Positions 11,628 through 23,535 of a stretch of DNA of 64,000 nt are shown here, in pieces; within the stretch, counting starts at the first letter, position 1, and each line of letters starts with the position of its first letter. This DNA is from Alligator mississippiensis. Lineage: Eukaryota; Chordata; Crocodylia; Alligatoridae. The notes below the pieces were generated by a model. That model searched no databases. It was not told the DNA's origin and saw only the letters and a list, made by a program, of their open reading frames with translations. A program made the translations under genes and the position numbers. The DNA lies in NCBI RefSeq assembly GCF_030867095.1, contig NC_081828.1, forward strand, positions 219,449,978 through 219,513,977, given 5' to 3'.

Positions 11628-13722
11628 TGTGGCAGGCTCACTGCTTTTGCCTGGCAAGCCTGGCTTGGAGAACACTTTAGATTGTTGGAAATGTTCCACC
11701 AATCAGGGAACAGCTGGGAGGGGCTTGCCCCGCCCCTGCTTGGAGTGCGGGGAATGCAAGGAGCCCTAGACCTGATTGAAGACTGAACTTTGCAGGTCCG
11801 GCAGACGTCGGGGCACGGCCTCTGGTGTAAATAAAAGCCCAGCCTGCTCAGCATGCTGGGCAGATGCAATGAGGGACAGCAAGGAGAAAGGAGCTCCAGA
11901 GAGGACCATTATCTGGACCCCCCCCCCCCAGCCTTGATGGTGCATGGATCAGGGCACAGAGAGCCAGCCCTGGGAGCAGCTCGAGGCTGCTCGGGCCCCA
12001 CATGGTGCAGGTTGGTGCACAGAGAGTCAGCCCTGGGAACACCTCGACACTGCTCAAGTTAGCCCCAGCTCTAGGCAGATAACCAGAGCCCTGCACTGTA
12101 GCTCAGCGTTAAACTAAAAGAGTCCTGGTGCTCGGAGCAGGGTCTGGGAAGGAGAAAGACCTCCAGCATGAGGCTGTGGAACTGGAGCCAGTTAGGGCTC
12201 TGCTCCCATAGGAGCTCCCTGGGTCCTCAGGGCATGGCACAGGATCCAGAGGGAAGAACCCTCAACTCAAGGCCAACAGCTGCAGGAGGCCTGAGATGGT
12301 GTGGGGACCCAGAGGCCAGATCGACAGCCCCCAGAGGAAGGACCGTGAGTTACCGGGAACCTGGGTCCCACAGGGGAAGTGCCCCCGGACAAGGGACCCT
12401 GGAGGGAGTGGGCCTTTATTAGCTAACCCACTTGGGGTATAAACTTGCTTGATTGACTGTCCTGGGATCCACCCCTCTTCTGTGCCTGAGGCATCTGGGA
12501 CTTACCCTAGGGCCAACTTCCTCCAGCTAACAGACCTTTATATGTATATTTGTATCTTTATCTGTAATTATATCTGTCATGGGACTGGGTCCTACAGGAT
12601 GGCCGTGATCTCCCCAAGGACCCCTTACCATGCCAATTTGGCCCAATGGACACCCTCGATTCTCGCCCACCATGTCTTTGATGGAAAATATATATATGGG
12701 AGGCTGCCTTTACATCCTCTTGGACACAGTTTGCTGTACACTCTGACTCCATGGACTCCCGGACCCCTGATGGGTCCCGCTCCAAGATAGATGGCACAAT
12801 GGGTGTTTCGGGGCATCCTAGCCTTATGGGCTATGCGTGGCTCCTACCACACCCCAAGCCTCGCAGATAGAACTGACATTAGTTGGTCTGGGCCTTGTTA
12901 TAATTTGGCCCCCTGGTCCTCCCTGGGCTCTCCGTGGCCCTGTCTCGCTCTGTGCCCTCCCTGTCACTGGGGGTCGGTGTACCCCCAATGCTGTGCCCTC
13001 CCTGGTGCTCGGGGTCAGTGCACCCCCAATGCCATGCCCTCCCTGGTGCCAGGCCTCCCCATGCTGCTGTGAGTCCCCTATGAGGCCTCCTCCATCCCCT
13101 AATAGCCTCACCCAAACCACCGGTTTTAAACAGCAAACAACACACAAGCCCCTGGGCTATAACATAAATTCAAGCCACCTGTCTATAACATCATTCAAGC
13201 CACACCAGGGGTGCTCCATCCCTCACCAGTATCAGAGGCTATACCTGCACTCAGGCCTCTCCCCTTTGGTTGCTCTGGGAGAGCTCCTTCCCCCTTGGCT
13301 GCTGGCAGAGAACTGCCGTCCTGCCCTCAGCCCTGGGGTTTATATGTGAGCCAGGCCCTGCCCCTTCCTGTCAGCTGATCACTGGCAGGTGTGGGCCACT
13401 AGCTCACTCTGGTTGCCCTGGTAACCAGCAGCTGGGGCTCCCCACTCACTACTAGGGCTCTTTCCCTAGCGGTTTCCACTCTTCAAAGGAGCGGGGCACC
13501 TAAGTGCTCTGCGACAATATCTATCTCAAAGAGTTATATATATATATATATGTTGGTAACTCAATACGTTGTATATAGTTAAGAACTTTGGGCTTGGGCT
13601 AACTCTACAGAGGAAAGAGAGATCTGCTCAAAATTCTGGCATCCCTCTCACAGCACCCCCTCCTGCCTACCTGTCCCATCCGACTGAGAGTAGGGCTCAC
13701 CCTTGGGTGGAACCAGGTTACA
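11628..13722 (+). mobile_element. Solo LTR, family LTR5, split by LTR4; inserted into CR1
   Basis: Starts TGTGGCAGGCTCACTGC and ends CCAGGTTACA at 13722. The flanks are GAGG (11624-11627) and GATG (13723-13726), an imperfect 4-bp duplication. CR1 sequence stops at one edge and resumes at the other. A TATA-like TAAATAAAAGCCC lies near 11827, giving plus orientation. Subtracting the nested LTR4 leaves about 1.15 kb. A run of C's (11920-11928) and an AT dinucleotide run (about 13536-13550) are inside. Confidence 0.75.
12575..13516 (-). mobile_element. Solo LTR, family LTR4, perfect 5-bp TSD ATATC, inside LTR5
   Basis: On the minus strand it starts TGTCGCAGAGCACTTAGG and ends in CCATGACA (plus-strand start TGTCATGGGACTGG). 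It is 942 bp with TG...CA termini and a perfect 5-bp target duplication ATATC (12570-12574 and 13517-13521). A TATA box, ACATATAAACC, lies near 13335-13345 on the minus strand. No internal retroviral genes. Confidence 0.9.
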
Positions 13723-13833
13723 GATGCAAGCCAGTGTTTTGTTTGCTTTGCCGACTACGGCATCACATTGGTGACTCCTGGTCATCCTGTGGTCTACCAA
13801 GACTCCTTGGTCTCAGATGAGTACCAAGTGTGT
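13723..13833 (-). mobile_element. CR1 fragment, antisense, continuation of 11037-11627
   Basis: Reads as the inverted CR1 RT C-terminal segment ('gatgcaagccagtgttttg', 'catcacattggtgactc') that follows on from the piece ending at 11627. It ends where zinc-finger-like sequence starts, so this is the 5' truncation point of the CR1. Confidence 0.85.
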
Positions 13834-13936
13834 AGAAGTTTTCCCCACAGAAATCACAGTGATAGGGTCTCTCCCTCAAAGGGACTGTCCTGTGTCTCAA
13901 GAGATGAATAGTGCCTGGATCTTTTCCCATGCTCAC
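13834..13936 (-). pseudogene. C2H2 zinc-finger gene remnant
   Basis: Minus strand translates to HLLRHRTVPLRERPYHCDF followed by CGENFYT: a C2H2 linker-like HR T...RERPY, then the C-x2-C start of a finger. The rest of the finger is replaced by the CR1 at 13833. Upstream it is interrupted by LTR2-a (13937-14903) and may continue at 14904-15060. No complete finger is present. It may derive from a KRAB zinc-finger relative or a duplicate. Confidence 0.5.
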
Positions 13937-14903
13937 TGTGGCAGGCCAGTAGGGGGCGCTCCTGCGTTGAGCCACCCACCTCCCTGCTCCCAACCACCTT
14001 CCAGGCTCCAAGTGCCTCCCTTGGGGTGCCTCCCGTCCGGCCGACCCCTTCCCTGGAGCACACCCGCTAGCCTGGGTTCCCGCTGCCACCATCCCAGGCT
14101 CTGGACTCACTTCTGGCTCTGCGCACCTTGGAAAACACAGGCCTGATCGTCCAATGGGTACTAGACCCAATACAGGCACTTGGGGCACTTCCCCAAGTCA
14201 GGGGCTTATTAGGAAGCCTCCCTTAGTCCACAGACCTAAGGGGCCTCCTCGCCATAATTTAGACCCACCCCTCAATAAGTCTCCCACACCGGTCACAAAG
14301 GAGAACTTTATTGATTACAGAGATAGGGCGGAAACAGGGTAAAAGGTAGAGCAATATCATAGAAATCTTACAGGAATATCAAAGGAATCCCATAGAGCAA
14401 ACCAGGGTGGCTGAGGTAGCCTTTTAAACACGCATCTGAGTTACTGAAGCTAAATATCTAATCGGATCTCTAGTAGTTTACTCACTCACCTCATCCAGAG
14501 GTGGTTGGAGTTTCCTCTGGAGGCAGGGCACTCTTGGAGCATGCGGTGACAAGGAGAGAGCCAGGTTCAGATTCACCTGGATGACCACATGGATAATGGC
14601 TGCCCTTCTTCTTGGACCGGGCCCTTAAATAACCTCTCTGACCTCAGCAGCTCGGTCCAATCGAAGCTGCCAGTACTGGCCACAAACTGACCAATCTCCC
14701 AAGCATCCCTGGCTACCTGGGCCCGCGCAGGGCCGGGTCTTTCCCCCCTGCCCAGGTGACTAGCGCATCCCCCTCCCAGGCACCAGGCTTTTGTCATGCA
14801 GACAAGGAGGGAGATCCCCGCCCTGAGGGATTCAACAGCAGCCTCTCAGGCTGGTGGAGACAGATCTCTGGAGAGGGGCACCGATGGTGGCATTTCTGCC
14901 ACA
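13937..14903 (-). mobile_element. Solo LTR, family LTR2, copy a
   Basis: Plus-strand ends TGTGGCAGGCCAGTAGG...TTCTGCCACA (TG...CA). It is colinear with copies b (37798-38800) and c (56033-57044), sharing 'acttggggcacttccccaag' and 'ctcaataagtctcccacac'. The minus-strand AATAAA ('caataaagttctcc') is at about 14299-14308. The flanks are CTCAC (13932-13936) and GTCAC (14904-14908), a 5-bp duplication with one difference. Confidence 0.88.
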
Positions 14904-15060
14904 GTCACACTGCATGTCACTGGTGTCTCTATCACTCATTTCTGGGCAATGATGCCCTTCAGATTTCCAGATTTCTTTCACAGGGGAGAGCATTTACTTT
15001 CTTTCTTCCCTGAATGTTTCCTCCTTTGCCTTCCTGACTTCAACCCAGTGGGCCTGGCTC
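14904..15060 (-). other. Possible upstream part of the zinc-finger remnant
   Basis: Continues the host sequence on the other side of LTR2-a. It contains 'tttcacaggggagagcattta' type sequence reminiscent of finger linkers in reverse, but I cannot define a finger. Confidence 0.3.
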
Positions 15061-17580
15061 CTCTTTGGTAGAAAACCTTCCTTCCAGGTAATTTCCAAAG
15101 CAGATCCACCTCCTCCGTTATGACAAGCAGAAGGTAGGGCAGGGTGGCACCTTGGAGGCTGACTGGTTCAGAGAAGCAGAAGCTTCTGTATTTCCTTGGA
15201 GGAACAGGCTAGCAGAAAGAGCTTTACAGTGAAGGGAAAATGTCAGGGTGAGAGGACACAGCTAAAACAGGTCCTAAGTGGGTTGATTAGATCACTTGAT
15301 ATGAATAAGGCTCAGGGAGGCCTAGAGTGGAGGTCTCCAGCCCCTGGGCAAGTGTCCTCATCACTAGGCAACTGCCCCGCCTGCTCCCCGCTGCAAGCAG
15401 TAGCTCCTTGGGGACCGAAGGGTGCAGTGGCCACCTCTAGGTAGTGAAACCCCCATGCACCACTGTGCAAGAGGCCTGGGAAAGGAGTGCAGAAAGTCTA
15501 TGGGGGTTTACTCAAAATAACCACCATCTCCCAATGGGGCCAAAGCACCCAAACAGCCAACACTTCCCTCCCGTGGTCCCTTCCAACCTTAATTTTCTAT
15601 GATTCTAGGATTCCCTGTTTGTTGTGCTGGGAACATTGCCCAGGAAAGAGCAGGGGAGCAGAGTATCTAATGTCCATCTGCACAGCGAGCACCGCTGCAG
15701 CCCTGGTGACCTTGTGGCCTGGAGTGGGAGGAGGTAGGATTTAAGTACCTAAAGCCAAAATTATGGTTCTTCAATCCTCCACATCCTTAGTTCCCTTCTG
15801 TACCCTGCCCCGTGATCCTTTTCCTGCCAACACAGCCCTGCTCCCTCACTCCCTCATTCCCCTCCTTCACCAGCCCTTTGCATCTCTCACAGGCCCTGCC
15901 CTAAAAGTCCTCTCTAGCTCCCTGAGCCCTCCACAATCAGCACGCATTTAACTAGTGGCCACAACATCTCTCTGCTTGCCAACAGCAGGGGATGGCAGCC
16001 ACCTTTTTGAAGGGCAGCCAAGGGCTATGAGGAAATGGCAGCCACCTTGCTGGCTTCAGATATTGGCAGGAGTGGGGTGGAGGTGGACAAGTGCACAAAA
16101 TTATTTTGAATAAGGACAAGTGCACAAAATGGCACCTTCCCTCAGTAGTCCAGTAAAAACCCCACCTCATCTGTTAGTCACAATAAAATGGGAACCTAGG
16201 CAGGCCCTTGGCAGTGGCCTGCAAACAAGAGGGCTCATTGCTGCCATGCTGGGGATGGTGTGACAGCCCTTTGCATCACCTCAAATTTTCCCTTCAGCTG
16301 CTCCAGGCCATAAATGACATGATGGCCATGCCTACAGAGGGAAGGGGTGCTGTGTGTCACCCTGGGGGAGTGCAGCTGCCTATGGAGGGTGTTGCAGCAC
16401 AGAGTCGATGAAGTGGGAGGCCAGAGATAGACCAAGGAGTCTACCCAGAAGTGGGCTAAAATGTATCTCTAGGGCTAGGGACAGAATTTACATGTAAACT
16501 GGCTTAAGTGATCAGAAACTGGCATGAATGACGTGGGCCCCCAGAGGCTGGGGGGGCACAGTGACCACCTGCAGGTGGCAGAGGCAGAGTCAGTGGTGGG
16601 GGCATGGCCGTGGTGAGTGGGGAGATCCCACAGGCAGCCGTTGCGGTGTTGGCAGCAGTTGAGGGGGCATGGTGAATGCTGACCAGTGGTCAGTGACCAA
16701 CTGCAGATGCCGCCAGCAGTGTCAGTGGCAAGGGGCGGTGAGGGCAAGCGGCCACTGCGCACATGTACCACCGGCAGCATTGCCGGTGTTTCTGTCAGGG
16801 GGTGCACCACCAATCTCAGGTGGTTCACGTGCACCTCTGTGCACCTTGTATGTGTCACCAATGGAAACTGTAACAGAACAGAAACTCAGTGCACATAAAC
16901 CAGTATCAAAATGGCTGAAACTGGTCTAAGACAAACCTGGTTGAATGTAGTATCAGACTTAACTGATTTGCGTCAAACTGGTTTACTGTAGTTATGTCCC
17001 AAACCCCTTCCTGGTTCAAGTTAAATCACAGTAACCCAGCATCCCAGCATGCTTTGCAGCTCTGGGGTGGGCTGAGCTATGCTGTCTGTTTTGGGTTGGC
17101 TCCACCCCTCTGCTCCCTAGCTGGGACAAGGTGGGGGGGCTGGGGGGAGCAAGCTGGGCTCCTTGCAGCCCAGTCAGTGGGGGAGGTTGGGACTGCCCCC
17201 CCCAGGCAAACTCCAGCTGGGATCTAGGGCCACAGAGGGGGGTTAAACACCCCTTTCCCTGCTCAAACTTACTGCTGGCTGCAACTATCAACTACAAATC
17301 CCAGAGGCACCTGGAAGCAGGAAGAGGAAGTGAAGAAGAGCCCTACAAAGTCCTGCGGCTGTATTTATGGACTGAAAATCCCAGAGACCTCTGGGACAGC
17401 TGGAAGAGGAAGTGAACACACAGCCAGAGAGCCATGCTCCAGCACCCCTGAGCCACTGCAAGCGTGTGGCTGCATTTCCTGAATCACAGGTAAATAAATG
17501 TCTGTTCAATTCTGTTTCAGTTTAATCTGTGCAGTTTCGACCAACCCGCAAAGGCTAAATCGATTCAGCCTCAGGCTTTT
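15061..17580. other. No gene recognised; old repeats
   Basis: A CR1 3'-end scrap in sense is at about 15570-15612 (TTTTCTATGATTCTAGG). At 16550-16760 there are degenerate repeats of a 'gtgaccacctgcaggtgg'-like unit. At 16870-17540 there are 'aactggtt' motifs and two related segments (about 17294-17335 and 17376-17416) sharing 'ggaagaggaagtgaa', suggesting an unclassified repeat. No coding region is supported. Confidence 0.45.
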
Positions 17581-18600
17581 TGACTGTCTGTACTTAGGCT
17601 AGCAGGGCACACAGGAGGAGGCATTTACCAGGTGCATGGCACCGTGCCCATGCCTGGCTGTCTCTTCTGTCACCTTCCCTGAGGCCAGAGGTGTCTCTGA
17701 GGTCAGTGTTTTGGAGACGTACCTCCATCATCCAAGTAGTAAGGGTAGGGGCCCGGCACAGGTCCTTTTGCATGACATCAGTCACGGGCCTCAGCACGTG
17801 TCCTAATTGATAGAGGCCAGACTCTCCACAGCGGGAGCTGATGGCTCCCCTGCACTCATAGACACTGCCCTGTTCCTTACTGCCTCTCCTCTCCCAGGTC
17901 CAGGAGAGCAGCCATGTCATGAGTCCCATGGGTGGGACGATGGGTGTGTTGCACTCTCCTAGGACTCCAGCTAAGGAGCTTCAGGAACAAACAAAATGTG
18001 TGTTTACAACAGAGATGTGGAGCCCACCTTGAAGGAGCCTGACCCCGCAATGCCCACCCCGCTCCTCACTGACTCACCATCCCTGCCTCGCCTCCATCAT
18101 ACAGACAAGTCGGGGTATGTTGGCTGCTGGAGCACTGCTAGGAACATCAGCACCTGGGCCCGTCACTGCAAGCCCCTCCATGACTTCCCTGGCCACATGC
18201 CCTCTGCACTTTGTATGCTGCAATCTGCGTCTAAGATCCTTGGTGGCTGTTTTGACACCCCCTCCCTCACGACAGTCATTGTATGCCTGCTCTGTGTTGC
18301 CAGCAATGGGGCACCCAGTCCCCTGGCCACAGAGCACAGCATCATGCTTTTTAATGCCCAAAATATAGAGATGGCACAGGGGATGAGAACCTTGCAGTAA
18401 GAGGTTTCAGGCCTCATTAATGGCTGGCCAGGGCTGGCATCAGTCATAGCCTCAGCCACCTCTATCAGCCATGGGAAAGAGACTTTTTGCCTTCAGGCAC
18501 CAAAACAAGAGTGAGGAGTAGCAATGCTCCTGGAGAGAAAAGAAGACGACTTACCAGAGAGATGAAAGGACTCTGAGAGAGTGAAGCTCCTGAAGTACGC
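17581..18600. other. No gene recognised
   Basis: Short open frames on both strands without family motifs; nothing supported. Confidence 0.45.
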
Positions 18601-18798
18601 GACAGGTCAGTGACAAGGGGGTTTGCCTTCTCGGGAACCCCACTGTGCTGATGAGCGCAGGAGAAAGGGAGACGCCAGGTGGTGGATCCTGAGAGATGCG
18701 GCAGGTTGGTGGCAAAGGAGATTGCCTTGCTGGCAACCCCCGCTGTGCTGGTGAGTGCAGGAAAAGATTGAGACGCCGGGTGGCAGATCCGCTGGGAC
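18601..18798. repeat. Diverged 99-bp tandem duplication
   Basis: Unit 1 (18601-18699) and unit 2 (18700-18798) align end to end, e.g. 'gacgccaggtggtggatcc' with 'gacgccgggtggcagatcc', and 'gctgatgagcgcaggag' with 'gctggtgagtgcaggaa'. It may belong to the control region of an unrecognised element whose end could be the AATAAA-containing sequence near 19123-19130. Confidence 0.75.
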
Positions 18799-19263
18799 CT
18801 CTAAGGAGGGATCATGCTCCTCAGCAAGAGAAAGGGGGATTGGGGTTATCCCCAAAGTCTGGATCCCAGTGAGATTGTGGAAACTGGGAGTGGGGAAACA
18901 GATTGAGAGAGGGTGTAACGAGGGGCTACTCCCAGGATCGTGCACCTGTGAAGAATGAGGGACGCGGAGAGTGTATGCTGCTAATGAGGTAATTAGCAGT
19001 GAAGAAACCTCACCCAGCACATACAAATTAACTAGTCTGAGTATTTCCTGATTGTAACACTGACTACTTTTGCCAATGAAGTAATTGGCAAGGATGTTGT
19101 TACCTCACCATGGTTAAGCCGGAAATAAAACTTACAGTGTGAGCATTTGACATCAGAGTGGCATTATTCTATCCAAGAACAACAAAAAGCATTAACCTTC
19201 TTTCTTTTCTCTTTCATCCAAGTCGTGGCAGATGAGTATAAAGGAGAGACAAGGATAAGGTCG
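18799..19263. other. No gene recognised
   Basis: Contains 'taatgaggtaattagcag' and 'caatgaagtaattggcaag' (about 18980-19092), a weak repeat. No gene seen. Confidence 0.4.
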
Positions 19264-20182
19264 ACTATCCTGCTCATATTCATTAATGATCTGGATTCCA
19301 GTGTCAGATGCGGATTGCCTAAGTTTGCAGATGACACCAAATTATGGGGAAGCGTGGTCAAGCTAGAGGATAGGCTGGTGATTCAGGCTGACCTGGACAG
19401 GCTCACAAGGTGGGTAGATCAAAACCTGATGACATTCAAAACAGAAAAATGCAAGGTGCTCCACCTTGTGAGAAAAAAACCTACATCATACTTACAGGCT
19501 TAGCAGTGCTACATTCAGTAGCACCATGACTGAAAGGGACATGGGGGTCATGATTGACCACAAGATGAACATGAGCCACCAATGTGATCTGCAGCCAGCA
19601 GAGCAAATAAACTCTGGCTTGCATCTACCAAGGCATCTTGAGCAAGACCCAAGAAGTCATCCTCCCACTTTACTCAGCCTTGGTGAGGCTGCAGCTGGGC
19701 TCCACACTTTAGAAAGGATGTCCAGAGGAGAGCCATGCACACGATTAGAGGTCAAGAGAACAGACCTGATGAGGACAGGCCGAGAGGCATGGGACTCTTC
19801 AGCCTGGAGAAGTGAAGGCTCAGAGTTGACCTGGTGACAGCCTATAGGCACATCAGGGGTGTGCATCAGGATCTGGGAGGAAACCTGCTCACCAGGGCAC
19901 CCCAAGGGAAGACAAGGTCCAACAGTCACTGCTGGAAGACTGTTTTAGACTGGACATAACGAAAAACTTCTTTACTGTCCGAGTCTCCAGAATCTGGAAT
20001 AGATTCCCCCCAAAAGTGGTGCACGCACCTACTCTGCATACCTTTTTAAGAAACACTTGGATGCTCATCTTGCTGGAGTTATCTGACCCCAGCTGACTTC
20101 CTGCCCCTTGGGCAGGGGGATAGACCCAATGATCTTGCGAGGTCCCTTCCAGCCCTAATGTCTATGAAATCTATTAAATCTA
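19264..20182 (+). mobile_element. CR1 3' fragment, sense
   Basis: Retains RT coding remnants including FADDT followed by KLWGS (about 19323-19350) and EKCKVLHL, then many frameshifts. The 3' UTR ends with 'ccctaatgtctatgaaatc' and a TCTATGAAATCTATTAAATC tail. 5'-truncated in the RT domain; dead. Confidence 0.9.
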
Positions 20183-20344
20183 TGTATTGGGTAAATAACA
20201 AAAGGTTGGAGGTGATAATCAAGGCCCTGTTCTGTTGACCCTGACAGTTCAGTGGGCCCATGTGGTTAAGGCACACACATTTTAATAGCCAATAGTAATA
20301 ATATTGATGTGACTGTGATCACAACTGGCCCCTTTTATCTGTGT

Positions 20345-20475
20345 AGGTTGAATGACCATTTACCCATCTACAGCTGGGGCACAGGGGGCTGGGTGCAGAG
20401 CAGGGATCAAATTCATGCCTCTGGAGCTGTAGCATGATGCCTTAACCACAAATGCACCATTACTGGGTTATAAAC
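20345..20475 (-). mobile_element. MIR-like (CORE-type) SINE fragment
   Basis: On the minus strand it reads GTGGTTAAGGCATCATGC, then a B-box-like GAATTTGATCCCTGCTC and later CTGTGCCCCAG...TGTAGATGGGTAAATGG. This order resembles the tRNA-related head and 'ctgtgcctcag...tgtaaaatgg' segment of MIR SINEs. Short and diverged. Confidence 0.5.
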
Positions 20476-22320
20476 ATGCTGGGCCCTTGATCTCATGAAG
20501 CAAATGCACTCACTGGAGAGGCAGGCCCTGAAACAATCAAGGATGAGTTTGGGGACATCTTCCTGGGAACATGAAAGAGCTCAACAGATGAGAGACCGGA
20601 ACAGAAAGAGCTGTTTGGACTGAGTTTGAAGCAGACTGAGGGAGATGGGTAGCTGTTGCCATGCAGAGGTGTGTGATAGTGTTTTTTGGTATAGTGAGGA
20701 GAGGGCATTCTGCCAGTCTGGCTGGAAAGGACAGCTACAGATGCTTCTTGCAGATCAAATCTAGTTTATTAAGCTATACAACCATTGTTACAAGCATTTA
20801 ATTAAGATTAGACATCAGAATATGTGAATACACAGGCAATGGAAGACATCACACTACAGGTGGTTACATCAGTCACTGAATAATGATCATCTGTATAAGC
20901 GGTTTGTTAAATGCAGATGATTTGTGCATAGACATGCTGGTTCTTGATAGCCCTGCACTGGCATAAGAGGACGGGAGAAAGGAGGCAGAGGTTGCTCTTC
21001 CTTCAGACCTTTGGGCTACCCTGGCACCAGAGCAGTTATAATCAGAGCCAAGTACATTAACCCCAGCAGTGCGGGGAATGCGCATGTGCAAGAAGCAGGT
21101 CCCAGGAAGAGACCACCAGCGATAGCTGCCAGCCCGAGCAAACACGTGCCATCTGCCGTTAAGGCTCTGGCCGGGGTGCTGCAGGTGGATGCTCCCTGCC
21201 CGACCCAGGTTCCAGCTCTGTCGCATTTTCTGCCATGGAGAATAGTCCACATCTACATAACCACCTTTGGGTAGCTGAAGGGTTATCAGCTCCCCCCTCC
21301 CTCCCATCACGCCAACCCCAGTTTTCTGTTTTCCAGACTAAATCATCCCAGTCCTTCCAGCCTTTCCTTATGAGCTGTTCCCCAGATTGCTCATGACTGT
21401 CGTTGCTCACAGCTGGACTCCTTTCAGTGCATATACATCACTGGTTCTCAACATTTTTAGACTTCAAGGCATCTCTCACAGACTCAGAGCACTCCTCAGA
21501 AAATGTCAGCTTTTAGTTTGAACTCAGTTTTTGACTAAAGATAAATCCTAGAGCAATTTTTCTGTTGCAAAGAGGTCAGAGAGCTGACAGGAATCCACGG
21601 GGTTAAACGCATCCTGCTATCTGCAATCTCTGGGTTTCTCTTGTAAAACATGTTGCACCCCTAACAGTGCTGACATTGCAATGCACCCCTGGCACCTCTG
21701 AAAGGTTCTCAAGGCATCCCATGGGGCCACATCACCCTAGCTGCAAATGGCTGATCTATATCTTTCTTGAATTAGGAGAGGAAGGTAGCAAGATAGGAAG
21801 GAGAAGAAAGGAGATGGGAAAGAGAAAGGACACAGGAGGGACCAGGGTGTGAGCAGGAGTCCAAGTCTCACATTTCAGGGGTTGTTCAGGAATTACCGTA
21901 ACCCTGCAGAGGTGGCAATATCATTGACTTGTTTCTTGTAAGCCCATCGGGTCAGAACACCTGTCAGGATCAGACTGCAGAAATCCTAGTGGTGTTGCAG
22001 CAATCCCTGGAGAGGCAGCTGGTAACTGGAAGGTGAAGGCTGCATCTTCCAGTCCCTTTGTCCAACTACAGTGTCCAAGAACTGGACGGCAGTCTTTCAC
22101 GTTCACACTGTCCATTCAATACCCGTTCTGATCATTTCAATTAAAAACCTCTATTTCCATTTCAAGACTCTTTCATCACTTCATGTCAACCTGTAACTGG
22201 CCAAGAACCCTGAAGCTCCTCTCCACCATTTGAAGTTAAACCAGCTCAGTTCTGCCAGTCTGCTTCTTTCTAACTTTCCTTTACTTTCATAAACAAGTTT
22301 AGAGAACAGACTGGGAGCGT
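20476..22320. other. No gene recognised; scraps of old repeats
   Basis: A CR1-like antisense scrap is at about 21318-21425 ('ccttccagcctttccttatgag'). At 21441 'actggttctcaacatttttag' looks like a Charlie-type hAT terminus. No coding region is supported. Confidence 0.45.
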
Positions 22321-22329
22321 CTGCAGATT

Positions 22330-22562
22330 CATAATGCACTTTTGTTACTGTACATTAAATGCAGTACCTCTAATGTGAGCTACTAAATAAATGAGCATTA
22401 GGTGGCCCTTATGTGTAGCAAAAGCACATGCTTTTTTAGTGACAATGAGCAGTAGCCTGTTTTTACTGTGCATTAGCATATTAGCTGGTTTCTGACATGA
22501 AGCTTTAATGCGCAGTAAAATAGGCTACTGCGCATTAAAGTGCACATGTAGATATGCCCGCT
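22330..22562. mobile_element. Palindromic MITE-like repeat with a 14-bp perfect hairpin
   Basis: Arms TTTAATGCGCAGTA (22504-22517) and its exact reverse complement (22526-22539) are separated by 8 nt. Further 'gcacattaaa/cattagc' variants occur upstream. The 3' edge 'gtgcacatgtagatatgccc' looks like a short terminal motif. Family unknown. Confidence 0.45.
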
Positions 22563-23535
22563 GAGTAGGAATTTTGCTCTTGGGACAGGAGCTCTAACCT
22601 GTGCACCACAGCTCCATCACAAATCTTTCTGCTCAGAAAGCAGGCCAGTGAAATGCAAATCCCGGGAAGTTGTTTTGTGTAGGACATCCAGATTTTCTCT
22701 CTTTGTCAGCTGAACTCCAGTGAAGTTCCCGAACAGCTTTCCAGTAGGAGCTAAGAGGTGAGAAACACAGCTGGTTTCAAGGGGGAGTTGGTAAATTTAT
22801 GATGTGGTTGCCTGTGAGAGCAAGGGACTTTCCAATCCTAGTTTTTTTGATTGCTATGAAACTTAGTATGAAAGCAGCACAAAACATACAGGGGTGGGGG
22901 AAAAAATTATTATTGCTCCGGATTTTTTTCCTTAAGTTTCCTTTCCATTTTAACCAGGAGTGTGGATTAACTATGGATAACATGCTTCTAATTTTTCTGT
23001 GGTATAACTCATGAAATTCAAGCAGTTTGTTCCTTGTTTTCACTGATGTGAAGGAACAATCAGTTGCATCTTTTAATTTTTTGCATATTTTTAGTTGCAT
23101 ATTTTTATTTTTTATTGCATTTCTTATTTCTTGTATCTGATTTATGACATATGTAACCAGAAGGGCTGAAAGAGTCTCTACCACCCATTTGGTGCAGTCC
23201 TGGTATCAGTAGTAATAGAGAGAGTACTTTGATAGAAGTTGTCTGACTGTCACCTGAGAAGTTTCAATGTGAACATTTGATGGTGAATCAGGTTTTTTCT
23301 GTAGGATTCAAATCAAGTTGTTGTTGTTATACATCATATAGTTCATATTTAATGGGTGTGATTCTGCTGTCAGTGGCACTGGTGTAGACTATAGCAAATA
23401 AAATAAGTTTGGTGTAAATCAGAGTGAAACGGCCTTCTTGAATCTTAAAAGAAAGGATCTATGTAAGTAACGGGAGCTTCCAGCCCCCCTGGTTAAGCTG
23501 GCTGTTTCTTCTCATGGCTAAGCTGAAGTTAGTGC
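22563..23535. other. 3' flank of the SNTX-like gene; no separate gene
   Basis: A possible tRNA-like SINE scrap on the minus strand is at about 22565-22625 (GAGCTGTGGTGCACAGG). Minus-strand AATAAA hexamers at 23104-23109 and 23111-23116 are candidate polyadenylation signals for the SNTX-like gene, about 420 nt beyond its stop. A minus-strand open frame at 22777-23184 is low-complexity and lacks a family match. Confidence 0.45.

Noticed and set aside
22777..23184. 135-aa minus-strand open frame downstream of the SNTX-like gene
   Set aside because: Low-complexity AT-rich sequence with no family match; more likely 3' UTR or flank.
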